Shown here: positions 45,701 to 52,400 of the stretch, one piece after another
How positions within the stretch are numbered: the stretch's first letter is position 1
How the letters are laid out: each line of letters starts with the position of its first letter
Assembly (NCBI RefSeq): GCF_023078275.1
Contig: NC_062990.1
Location: 13,531,549 to 13,595,548, forward strand
Length of the DNA: 64,000 nucleotides
Source of the DNA: Leguminivora glycinivorella
Lineage: Eukaryota > Arthropoda > Insecta > Lepidoptera > Tortricidae
Direction: 5' to 3'
Made by a program: the position numbers and the translations under genes
The notes under the pieces: model-generated
The model's database searches: none
What the model saw: only the letters and a program-made list of their open reading frames with translations
Told to the model about the DNA's origin: nothing

Positions 45701-47652
45701 AGTCACCAAAGTCCCACGCTCAGCGGACACTATAGCACCGACCTGTTTTGTACCTTTTTGAGCTACTATCTTCTTGGGCTTTAAAACAGTTGTGACACCA
45801 GTCTCGTCAAGGTTCCATATTCTAGAAGGTGGTAGCTTATATTTGAGTAGAATATCGCCGAGCTTAGTGAAAAATTCATGTACATTATGTTTGTTAAATG
45901 CAGATGCACGTCCTGCACTGGTCGCTTCAGGTGTTCGAATTGACAATTCTGGATTTCTTTTCATGAACCCAGTGAACCAATCGTCCCCAGCTTCTCCATT
46001 CTCGTGCCACGAAGGGGGAATGTTGTCCAAAGAAAAATTAACTGCACACTCATACGCGAGTTTTCGCACCTCTTCTGGCAACAAACCGAAGTATATTGAG
46101 GAACACTTTAAAATGTAGCTTACTAGTTCTTTCTCCTGTTCCGGGGCAAACACTGCTCTGCTTTTATAGCCTACGGTAGGATCTTTACCAGCTCTGGTTT
46201 TTTTAACAAATCGATATAGCGTCATGTGGCAAATTTCCAGTTCTTTGGCGACCGTTTTTATTTTCCTTCCATCTTGTATGACGGCATTGGCAGCTTGGAG
46301 CAGTAAAGTTTTGGGAGTTTTACCGCGTTCAGTTTTGCGCCTGTAGGTACGTACCATCCTAAAAAAAAGATTCATCAAAAAAATGTATCCAGTACAAAAT
46401 GAATGGGGTAAGTTGTTCCGAGGAACAACCGGCCCCTTTAGGAGGGAACTTGTAGCCCCATATTACGTTATTGTATAAATATTGTCATACTAGAAAATTA
46501 ACGAAATCAATTGAAAAAACACTCAAATAATAGGATACCTAACTAATGCCACTCTTAAATAGGAAAGATACACACAAATCAGTCAATAACAAATGAAACT
46601 AGACCAAAAAGACTAAATACGAAAAAATGTACTCACGTGGTGTTTTAATAGCACCGTGCACGCAGCCACTCGTCCGCCGCCGCCGGAGCAACTAACATGG
46701 CCGCCAGCGCTGCGCGTCACCTAATGCTTAAGCGACGCACTTCACATGTATTGCTATCTCTTTTCTTTGCAAAGTTATAACTGTCGGAACAACTTACCCC
46801 GGGAACTTGCAGCCCCGCCCTCCCCTACAGCTAGCTGTGGGAGCCCGCATTAAACCTGGCGTCCACTAAGGCTTCATCAAACCTCGTCAAATCAAGTTCT
46901 CATACATTTGAATGCGATTCTACGCGTTGAATGCCGGTATGGCTCCTTTAGAAGGGTGACAAAGGAGTGGTTTTTAGTTGGTATACCTCCTCTCCTCTCA
47001 CTATACTGAAAGAAATTTGCATTGTGAATTTAACAAGTTCGACTTGTTGCGGTTTATCCGTTTGAATCAGCCAAACGAATGTTTAAAACAATATGTGTCA
47101 GGTTGTTTTTATAAAATCGACTTGTTGATTCAAATATATTGCCGATTCAAATGACAAGTAGCTTGTTGTTTGAACCAAAGAGCACGTAGGCGCTATTTTA
47201 ACCAAAAAACTTGTTGAACGAATATGAAAACTGGTTGTATTTTCTCTCAGTGTAGAGAGGGTGGTAATTACGAGGGAGTCCCACTTATCACCCCAATGGC
47301 TTCCCAGGCTGGGGGGGGGGGGAATTACTACCTACATGCATTTTACTACTCCGCAAAAAGGACACGCTAGGTTGAAGAAGAAGAGTCCATCCTCGTCGCC
47401 ATTTTATTATATGTCTTATTATACTTATTAAATAATAATATCGAAATACATAATGTGTTTTATTTGACAGCTCAGATTCGTAAGTCAAGTAAATTCAAAC
47501 ATGACATTGTTATCTGTCCATAAACATAGAACATGAAGGTCTAATAATATAAAACAAACTTACTCGTTCAGGACTATTACGTTGGGCCTGCGTAAGCGCA
47601 GCTAAAAAACACAGAAACAAACTGACACGCATGGTGACCAAAGATTTCATCT
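24745..47652 (-). CDS. Gene C: micro-exon secreted protein, full gene span
   Basis: Gene C has the same exon order as gene B. Coding exons are 47564-47632, 42837-42839, 42064-42066, 41543-41632, 39474-39479, 37698-37736, 37381-37410, 36885-36920, 36724-36729, 36270-36272, 35348-35374, 33977-34036, 33281-33307, 33091-33093, 32147-32167, 31778-31840, 30846-30877, 29808-29810, 29582-29602, 29446-29469, 28558-28587, 28386-28418, 27335-27370, 27040-27060, 26916-26936, 26056-26079 and 25057-25203. All are multiples of 3 except 30846-30877, which has 32 nt where B and D have 33. A weak 28-nt candidate at 30350-30377 would restore frame. The first intron was enlarged by a complete pogo-like transposon. 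The product is secreted; its function is unknown. Confidence 0.75.
25049..25203 (-). CDS. Gene C terminal coding exon
   Basis: The coding part is 25057-25203, 48 residues plus TGA, starting AVDGESTLTDDDGPQKMQG. The two-cysteine end is identical to gene B. The donor 8 nt after the stop is GTTTCG, weaker than the GTACCT of B or the GTAACT of D. Confidence 0.87.
26056..29810 (-). CDS. Gene C exons L to PMDDNQEQ, including the acidic segment
   Basis: Exons are 29808-29810 (L), 29582-29602 (VAQVMSQ), 29446-29469 (KLTDATKE), 28558-28587 (EIKKLVNAKQ), 28386-28418 (DPDDDVGVTDT), 27335-27370 (EEDAGAGASEEK), 27040-27060 (GGNGYEQ), 26916-26936 (TDADTIE) and 26056-26079 (PMDDNQEQ). Confidence 0.78.
27227..27300 (+). 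mobile_element. Degenerate SINE head
   Basis: CGACCGATCTGGCCCTGTCT and a mutated B-box (TGGGTTCCAATCCC) are followed by TTTATTTGTGTC. It is an old fragment of the same SINE. Confidence 0.5.
27700..27741. repeat. (AT)n microsatellite
   Basis: About 20 uninterrupted AT units in an intron of gene C. Confidence 0.88.
27975..28140. repeat. Probable non-autonomous repeat
   Basis: TTGGCAGGGCCCAAAGTTAT and CTGTAGTCCATGGGCCCTTT suggest weak inverted ends. No coding potential is seen. Confidence 0.35.
28850..29100 (+). mobile_element. Non-autonomous lepidopteran repeat
   Basis: It contains GTGTGCTGGTGACGGAAGAA, a small hairpin around TTGCTGTGTACTTAACACAGCAA, and ends CATCAGGCGGACCGTATGCT then TGTTTGCCACCGACGTAG. 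A partial reversed copy lies at 2240-2515. Confidence 0.65.
29281..29430 (+). mobile_element. LINE 3' tail with poly(A)
   Basis: It encodes RPKRRWRDDLDAFYPKWW through EWRKRGEAFAQQWDTKEAN and ends in an A-run. It is a short 5'-truncated insertion next to the KLTDATKE exon of gene C. Confidence 0.75.
29905..30110 (+). mobile_element. tRNA-derived SINE, shortened body
   Basis: The head is CTGGCTTAGTCGGTAGTGAC with a B-box TGGGTTCGAATCCCGG. The body is truncated after ATGTTTTGCTAAGTTTGGGG. It is inserted in gene C. Confidence 0.75.
30430..30690. repeat. Reversed copy of the 11130-11330 repeat
   Basis: It contains AAATTTTGCACACATATGTA and GTACAGTCGGCGATAAAAGC, the reverse complements of motifs at 11130-11330. 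It lies close to the candidate compensating exon of gene C. Confidence 0.55.
30846..30877 (-). pseudogene. Gene C 32-nt exon, frameshifted copy of DRENAPMAAKV
   Basis: B (15317-15349) and D (57756-57788) have 33 nt and the same peptide, DRENAPMAAKV. Gene C lacks one base, so it reads DKENAPWQLK and shifts frame. Splice sites are kept. It must be skipped, compensated, or mark an inactive gene. Confidence 0.65.
31660..31770 (-). mobile_element. LINE 3' tail, reversed
   Basis: The plus strand reads ATTTTTCAAGTAGGCATATT and AACGTCAAATAAAGCTACG, the reverse of the tail at 56015-56112. Confidence 0.5.
31778..34036 (-). CDS. Gene C helical middle exons
   Basis: Exons are 33977-34036 (DEHIQKVVKKLGAIGNTLDT), 33281-33307 (KDLSKGEAK), 33091-33093 (L), 32147-32167 (LNRVMIE) and 31778-31840 (GISVEAMKLTGDVQDHLMKT then L). 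Lengths are identical to B and D, with intact splice sites. Confidence 0.82.
32860..33050 (+). repeat. Lepidopteran repeat with CTCGCTACGCTCG motif
   Basis: GGTGGCAAAGTTTGTTTAAC, then CTCGCTACGCTCGCGGTTCA and TTTCGCTTGCTCGGATATCA. A reversed copy is at 18440-18590 and a diverged one at about 90-356. Confidence 0.5.
33655..33957 (+). mobile_element. LINE 3'-end fragment
   Basis: It encodes a C-terminal RT tail, AKLKWDWAGHVCRMPNDLWA through SGRPRRRWRDNLDSF to EEWRKKGEAFAQQWDTIGS, as found in lepidopteran endonuclease/RT elements. It is 5'-truncated and inserted next to the 60-nt exon of gene C. Confidence 0.82.
35348..39479 (-). CDS. Gene C exons LA to DIKKITKKC
   Basis: Exons are 39474-39479 (LA), 37698-37736 (QQPQRLTGSKNKK), 37381-37410 (NIKEAKDTVV), 36885-36920 (QAKNLFTKTEKK), 36724-36729 (LS), 36270-36272 (G) and 35348-35374 (DIKKITKKC). 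The 36-nt QAK exon is intact here, unlike in gene B. Confidence 0.75.
38010..38165 (+). mobile_element. LINE 3' tail, paralogous copy
   Basis: This is the counterpart of 20740-20880, containing CACGCGACCGTGCTTGCCCG and CAGCAGTGGGACA, in the same intron of gene C. Confidence 0.65.
38764..39010 (+). mobile_element. tRNA-derived SINE
   Basis: The tRNA-like head has an A-box (TGGCGCAGTCGGTAGTGACC) and a B-box (GGTTCGAATCCCGG). The body includes GTGATGAGCACAGATA and GGCCTCAGTCAATCTGTGTA. It is the fullest copy of this SINE in the window. Confidence 0.8.
39700..41126 (-). mobile_element. LINE reverse-transcriptase remnant
   Basis: Broken reading frames encode RT segments: DYQCGFRRNRST followed by HSLFVDFTKAYDSVD (near 40800-40960), and the downstream RT tail with KIRIYKTVIRPILVYGCKAW and RLRWLSHVERM (39808-40281). 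Frames are interrupted, so this is a dead copy in an intron of gene C. Confidence 0.8.
41219..41305 (+). mobile_element. tRNA-derived SINE head, paralogous copy
   Basis: GTGGCTTCCGTAGCTCAATT and GAGTTCAAATCCCGCCGGAA. It is interrupted by a short insertion relative to 21180-21270. Confidence 0.65.
41543..42839 (-). CDS. Gene C micro-exons R and F and the 90-nt helical exon
   Basis: Exons are 42837-42839 (CGG), 42064-42066 (TTT) and 41543-41632 (EFKAREEKADGTINEIV then FQTISAVKKQIDD). The acceptors and donors are the same as in gene B. The 90-nt exon is very secure; the single-codon exons are tentative. Confidence 0.7.
42107..42478 (-). mobile_element. LINE 3'-end fragment
   Basis: The open frame of 112 codons encodes MERSILGVKLVDRVRNTTLR through WDWAGHVCRMPNELWAKLTT to GEAFAQQWDTTGSK. 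It belongs to the same family as 33655-33957, on the opposite strand, in an intron of gene C. Confidence 0.82.
42955..43095. mobile_element. MITE with ATCCGATCCGATATCGG ends
   Basis: CATTATCCGATCCGATATCG at the left and CGATATCGGATCGGATAATG at the right are perfect inverted ends about 90 bp apart, in the first part of gene C. Confidence 0.75.
43495..46825 (-). mobile_element. Complete pogo-like (Tc1/mariner superfamily) DNA transposon
   Basis: The element is about 3.33 kb and flanked by TA at 43493-43494 and 46826-46827. The termini are perfect inverted repeats of at least 24 bp, starting GGGGAGGGCGGGGCTGCAAG. Subterminal repeats of the GTTGTTCC type (GAGTTGTTCCG, AAATTGTTCCG, TAAGTTGTTCC) occur near both ends and may bind transposase. 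It carries one uninterrupted transposase gene and sits in the first intron of gene C. Nothing similar is seen in gene B, so it is younger than the B/C duplication. Confidence 0.85.
44381..46357 (-). CDS. pogo/Tigger-like DDE transposase with C-terminal PHD finger
   Basis: The protein is 658 residues from MVRTYRRKTERG. An N-terminal psq/CENP-B-like helix-turn-helix lies at about residues 9-55. The DDE domain shows NLDETG (D184), LLLLDNHSSH (D293) and LQPLDVG (D329), which gives a DD35D spacing. A low-complexity linker at about 400-525 leads to a lysine-rich stretch with GKGKGKGKEK. A PHD finger follows with the C4HC3 pattern C604, C607, C623, C626, H631, C634, C644 and C647. An in-frame ATG 21 nt upstream exists, but an acceptor-like T-run plus AG abuts GATGGTACG at the chosen start. 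A CAC/GTGAGT donor near 46636-46640 suggests a 5' UTR intron. No frameshift or stop is seen, so it could be active. Small ORFs on the plus strand here are shadows. Confidence 0.88.
   Translation of the reverse strand: MVRTYRRKTERGKTPKTLLLQAANAVIQDGRKIKTVAKELEICHMTLYRFVKKTRAGKDPTVGYKSRAVFAPEQEKELVSYILKCSSIYFGLLPEEVRKLAYECAVNFSLDNIPPSWHENGEAGDDWFTGFMKRNPELSIRTPEATSAGRASAFNKHNVHEFFTKLGDILLKYKLPPSRIWNLDETGVTTVLKPKKIVAQKGTKQVGAIVSAERGTLVTVELAASAAGNTIPPMFVFPRLKFKDLFLRDGPSESIGAGNKSGWMTATEFLIYMDHFIKFTKPTPEEPVLLLLDNHSSHIDIDVVEKAKANSIIMLSFPPHCTHRLQPLDVGINGPFKSYCSKAQDNWLRNNPGKTMSIYEIPGIVKSAWPLAAAPVTIMNAFKKTGICPFDPDVFTEEDYAPSFVTDRPLSQAASSQAMSNEEPLQPSSSSVASRIDDQPGPSNIQLLPQSNVQPEPVTMNTSTLGRNGEQPQQPAKDQGDASQAADLTINSGQELQLTPAKTNGPAVFNPAIVKPLPKAPPRLQTATKRRIRKSAVLTDTPEKNALAEEQAKKKAKKNQDITKKGKENKKNKGKGKGKGKEKAKRRVLQESDSDSNKDLEWYCIVCCDSYSNSRPREQWIECTMCKNWAHVKCINEAGITYVCPNCESDEEFNDEQE
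46998..47256. mobile_element. Probable MITE with CACTGAGAGAAA-type ends
   Basis: The left side has CTATACTGAAAGAAATTTGC and the right side ends TATTTTCTCTCAGTG. The interior has repeated ACTTGTTG. The match of the ends is imperfect. Confidence 0.4.
47564..47632 (-). CDS. Gene C first coding exon, signal peptide
   Basis: The exon encodes MRVSLFLCFLAALTQAQRNS followed by PER and differs from gene B by one residue (S for G). The donor is GTAAGT. The in-frame MKSLVT start lies essentially at the predicted cap site, so the MRVS start is preferred. Confidence 0.85.
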
Positions 47653-47790
47653 GAGAAATTTGAACCTCCCATTTATATACGATTACAAATTTAATTGAAT
47701 GTGTTAAATTTTACACCTAATAATCAATTGCTTATACAATTTTCAAGGTAAATGAGCGGTAGCTAGGCATTTGTTAATTAATATTAAGGT
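47652..47790 (-). promoter_or_regulatory. Gene C promoter
   Basis: A TATATAAA box lies at 47672-47679, and a TCTCAGA initiator-like sequence about 27 nt downstream puts the start near 47652. The upstream stretch to about 47790 matches the gene B promoter closely. Confidence 0.65.
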
Positions 47791-47999
47791 AGTATGTAAG
47801 TGCAGTATTATGTAAGAAAGAAGAAAAACAAATTTAGTATGGGTTAGCACATTGTTACTGGCGAATTCTCAATGTAAATTGAGACTCCAGTGCCTGTTAA
47901 GATCTATTCTTAAGGGTAGATGTTTGCTATAATATAACGCCACCTTAAGGCGGTTGAGAATTGAGGGAAGACATGGATAAATTCGCACACATCTAGCAG

Positions 48000-48074
48000 G
48001 CCTCCGTGGCGTAGTTGGAAGCGCGATGGCTCCGGCAAGGCCAAAGGTCGCAGGTTCGAGTCCTGCCGGAGGTG
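48000..48074 (+). tRNA. tRNA-like sequence (SINE head or pseudo-tRNA), copy 1
   Basis: GCCTCCG pairs with CGGAGGT (one G-T). The anticodon stem TGGCT/GGCCA encloses loop CCGGCAA. The T-arm GCAGGTTCGAGTCCTGC is perfect. The loop lacks the usual T33, so a functional tRNA is doubtful. Identical folds occur at 48313-48387, and a broken copy starts at 48626. Confidence 0.4.
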
Positions 48075-48312
48075 TGAATTTTTCCATTTTTCCTTTAATT
48101 TAAAAATATGTAATATCGCTCGCAGACGTTTCTGCATGATAAAAAACAAATTTAGCATTGGTTAGCACATTGTTACTGGCGAATTCTCAATGTAAATTGA
48201 GACTCCAGTGCCTGTTAAGATCTATTCTTACGGGTAGATGTTTGCTATAACGCCACCTTAAGGCGGTTGAGAATTGAGGGAAGGCATGGATAAATTCGCA
48301 CACATCTAGCAG

Positions 48313-48387
48313 GCCTCCGTGGCGTAGTTGGAAGCGCGATGGCCCCGGCAAGGCCAAAGGTCGCAGGTTCGAGTTCTGCCGGAGGTG
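48313..48387 (+). tRNA. tRNA-like sequence, copy 2
   Basis: This is the same as copy 1, with a fully paired anticodon stem TGGCC/GGCCA and one change that weakens the T-stem (GTTCTGCC). Confidence 0.4.
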
Positions 48388-48964
48388 TGAATTTTTCCAT
48401 TTTTCCTTTAATTTAAAAATATGTAATATCGCTCGCAGACGTTTCTGCATGATAAAAAACAAATTTAGTATTGGTTAGCACATTGTTACTGGCGAATTCT
48501 CAATGTAAATTGAGACTCCAGTGCCTGTTAAGATCTATTCTTTCGGGTAGATGTTTGCTATAACGCCACCCTAAGGCGGTTGAGAATTGAGGGAAGGCAT
48601 GGATAAATTCGCACACATCCAGCAGGCCTCCGTGGCGTAGTTGGAAGCGCGATGGCCTCGGCAAGGCCAAAGGTCGCAGGTTCGAGTCGGCGCACGGCTA
48701 CCGGGCTTGATTAGCTCAACTTTATTTATTACATCTGTGCCAAGTAATTTCTTTCGACACTAAAATTTGAACCCTGTGATACTAACGACCACACTAAGGA
48801 ACGGAATACTATCAGCCTTAAGACTAATTAAATTTGTTAACACCTTATATATATTATTTACCTGGGCGGGTTCTCATATTTATCGCCGAAAATTGTATGG
48901 CTGAATAATTATCACTTCCCAACTCACGTTTCGCGGAATTTTATTCCGCCGAATGATCACTTAT

Positions 48965-49152
48965 TTTATACCAGCTTTTGAGCGCGGTTTCGCTCGCGTT
49001 AGAAAGAGACAAAAAGTAGCCTATGTCACTCTCCATCCCTTCAACTATCTCCACTTAAAAAATCACGTCAATCAATTCGTCGCTCCGTTTAGCCGTGAAA
49101 GATGGACAAACAAACAGACACACACTTTCCCATTTATAATATTAGTATGGAT
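48965..49152 (+). mobile_element. LINE/RTE-like 3' scrap, second copy
   Basis: GCGTTAGAAAGAGACAAAAA, then CAAACAAACAGACACACACT and AATATTAGTATGGATA. It lies between gene D's 3' UTR and the tandem tRNA-like units. Confidence 0.55.
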
Positions 49153-49371
49153 AAAATAGTAGGGACATAAAAACACAAATATACTCAAATACAATTATTT
49201 ATTTAATTATTGAACGCTCAACTTATTAACAACAGTTGTATTTTAGTGACTTTATAATCCCAAGGTCATTATGAAGAAAAGAGTATTGATTTTTCTGAAA
49301 TTGCATAAGTCATAGTTTTATGTTTGTTTGCGGGACAATGTATTTGACAGATACAACTGGCCGGAGTTGAA

Positions 49372-49456
49372 AAAAAAAGACAAATAACACAGAAATAAAA
49401 TTATTTATTTAATCACTGAACGCCTAACTTATTATAGCAGTAGAATTCATCAGGCA
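49372..49456 (-). other. Gene D 3' UTR exon
   Basis: An acceptor of T-run plus CAG is followed by TGCCTGATGAATTCTACTGC, with AATAAA at 49404-49409. A partial second copy of the unit lies at about 49190-49230. Confidence 0.6.
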
Positions 49457-52400
49457 CTGAAAAAAAAAATTAGATTATTATTTTATTTTCTTTATAAAAT
49501 AAAATATCAATTACTTCATTGTAGAAAAGTAATAAAGTTATGCCAAAATAAGTTGACTACGATTTTGTAAGCTCCACCTTTAAATAAATAAATAAATAAA
49601 AATAAATAAATAAATATTATAGGACATTCTTACACAGATTGACTGAGGCCCACGGTAAGCTCAAGAAGGCTTGTGTTGTGGGTACTCAGACAACGATATA
49701 TTTAATATATAAATACTTATATACATAGAAAACATCCATGACTCAGGAACAAATATCTGTGCTCATCACACAAATAAATGCCCTTGCCGGGATTCGAACC
49801 CGGGACCGCGGCGCAGCAGGCAGCAGACCTTTGCAAGGGTTAAGTAAACGTTATAATTTCATGGAACGATTAAAATAACATTTTCTCAAACATGCAATGA
49901 AATATTGTCTTTACGTTCCTTAAAATGGGCTGGGAAGTATCGCTTTTTGGGCGCAACAACTCGAGAGGACTGTAAAGGGATTTCATATTATTTTCATATT
50001 ATTTTTTAGGCCTAGGCCTGCAAAGTAACTTTTTTTTATAAAATATTGTCCTTTAGAGCATTTTTTTTTATTTCATTGTATGTTTGAGAAAAGCACTATG
50101 CCTCGGCGTGAAAACGGATTCCCGGCCTCGTATCCCTATCCGACCTCGCTCGCACGCTCGCTCGGCCGTATATACCCACTTGGCCGGAAATCCTCATTTT
50201 CCCGGCCTCTGATGTAATGTACTATTTCTGTCCTCCGGCCGGAAAGCGTCCAATTTCAAGCCGCTACGCTAAACGAAGTTACCGCTTCCTGGTTCCGTCG
50301 AGCAACCGGCGTATCATGGCTCCAATTTTATCACTTATCCACGTGAATAAGACATCTGTCATCATCATCATCATTTCAGTATTCAGAATTAATTGTCCAC
50401 TGCTGAGCATAGGCCGTCCCTATCGCACTATTAGTAAGTGCGATAGGGACGGCCAGATGTTTTATCACTTATCGCGCGACCATAATTGCCTGCCTGGGCT
50501 AATCTCATCCAGAAGTGCCCCTCAGTTTTTCGAATGTCGTCCACCCAACGAGCCAACGAATGCCAGGCGCTTCTGACATCCGATAGCGGCCACCATTCGG
50601 TCAACATTATGGTCCACCTGTCATCACTCTGCCTGGCGACATGCCCCGCCCAATTCCATTTGAGTTTGGAAATGACGTCACCCACGTCCCACACCTTGGT
50701 GCGGCGTCCGATCTCGACATTCCTCACTCGATCTTGAAGCTTAATGCCGAGCATGGTGCGCTCCATCGCTCTCTGGCAAGTATGTCAGTGTGAGAGTGAC
50801 AGATGTCTTGTCCACGTGGATAAGTGATAAAATTCGAAACATGGCAGGAATAGTTACCTCAGTTCTCAGAGAGACTTTTCTTGACTAACGCAGTACGGTG
50901 AATTCCTGGGTGTAAACAGACACATCTGTTTTTTGGATCCATATCCAAACCCTTGCCCTTCTCCTTGCATTTTTTGTGGCCCGCTGTCATCGGTCAATGT
51001 CGCTTCGTCGTCAACACCCGAACCCTAAAAACAATCATAGTTAAAAATAACTTTCTTGTCAAAGAAAAAAAATATAGTGTGTAATTTTTATAACAGGCAT
51101 TTTTTTGTAACATGTGCTTGCTAAAAAAAACTTTGTCATTCTGTCTCAAACAAAATCAGTTACGCATGCGTAGTGTGTACACGCCACCACCGGCGTTCTA
51201 CGATACATGTGTGAGTAAGTAGTAATAAAACAGTCTTGACAAATTTGCGCACTTGTATCGAAATGTACTAATTACCTGTACGTAATTGCTATTATCTGGC
51301 TGTAAATAAAAATGTGTATTTTGTAATATCCGCTACTAAGGCTCGAAATTTTATAAAAAATAATTAACATTTAATAAAAAAAGAGGGAATAGTGTGTTCA
51401 TACCAGTAACTAAAAGAAAAAATAATAATAAAAAATAATATAAAGGCACTAAACTCGTATTTTCATACAGTAAATATTTTGGGGCGGTAAACTCTTTCAA
51501 ACACTACACCTAGTGTTTCTTACTTCTTCAAAATACTTCCTTTGAAAACTGTTTTGAAAACAGAGTAAGTAAATAGAAAAAAAAATAAGTATACATCTAC
51601 CCACGGCTATCTACGGAACTCTCCCATATGGATGGCCCAGTAATTTTTTTTATGGCAATAGTGGTAAAATAAAATAATAAGTTAAGATAAAAAGTACACA
51701 CCTCGACACCGTCAGCGTATGCCTAAAATGTAAAAACAAAAACTAATTTTATTTCGTTTGTAAAGAAATTGCTTTTAAATAACTACTCTCCGTGTTTTTC
51801 TTAAATTTACCGAACAGGAAATAATGGTATTAATAAGTTTTAATGTAAGTGTGTATTGTATTATTTTGAATGTTGTTTATAAATAAAACCGAATATTTAA
51901 TGAAACAACAGTTGTACTCACGTTATTATATCGTCAGTGCACGGAGTGTAGGCGGCGCGAGCACTCCTATATGTCTAAATAAGGGCCTCCAAGATGGCCC
52001 GAAACATGACTGTCGCAACAGTAGCAACATAATAACGTGAGTACATCCGTTGTTTCATTTTTTTTATTAGCCCGCATAAGTGTCCCACTGCTGGGCGAAG
52101 GCCTCCCCTCTCCTCCCACTCGACCCTATCACTCCTTCATTATTTTCATTAAATACATTTTCAATTTATTAAAAATCAAATTAATTACTTCATCTCCGTC
52201 GGTAACTACAGGACCGTCACCTGTATCATCGTCCTTGAATGAAAAAAAAATTAACAATCAACAACAGTTTAAAATTAAATTTGTATACTCCGAAGTATGC
52301 GTCTCAAAATATTCAAAATCACTGTTGGCACAACTCGCAAACCTTATTTTTTGTATATAAAGCTTAAAAATATTTGAGTAAGTAAATCAGAGTAGAAAAC

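Larger units (their letters stand above)
47830..48682 (+). repeat. Three tandem copies of a 313-bp unit with tRNA-like cores
   Basis: The units begin near 47833, 48151 and 48464 with TTTAGYATKGGTTAGCACAT. Each holds a tRNA-like core starting GCCTCCGTGGCGTAGTTGG at 48000, 48313 and 48626. The third unit is cut inside the T-loop at about 48682. It lies between gene D and the gene C promoter. Confidence 0.85.

Noticed and set aside
44544..46118. Plus-strand open frames of 80-130 codons opposite the transposase
   Set aside because: They are antisense shadows of the 658-residue transposase and show no coding features.
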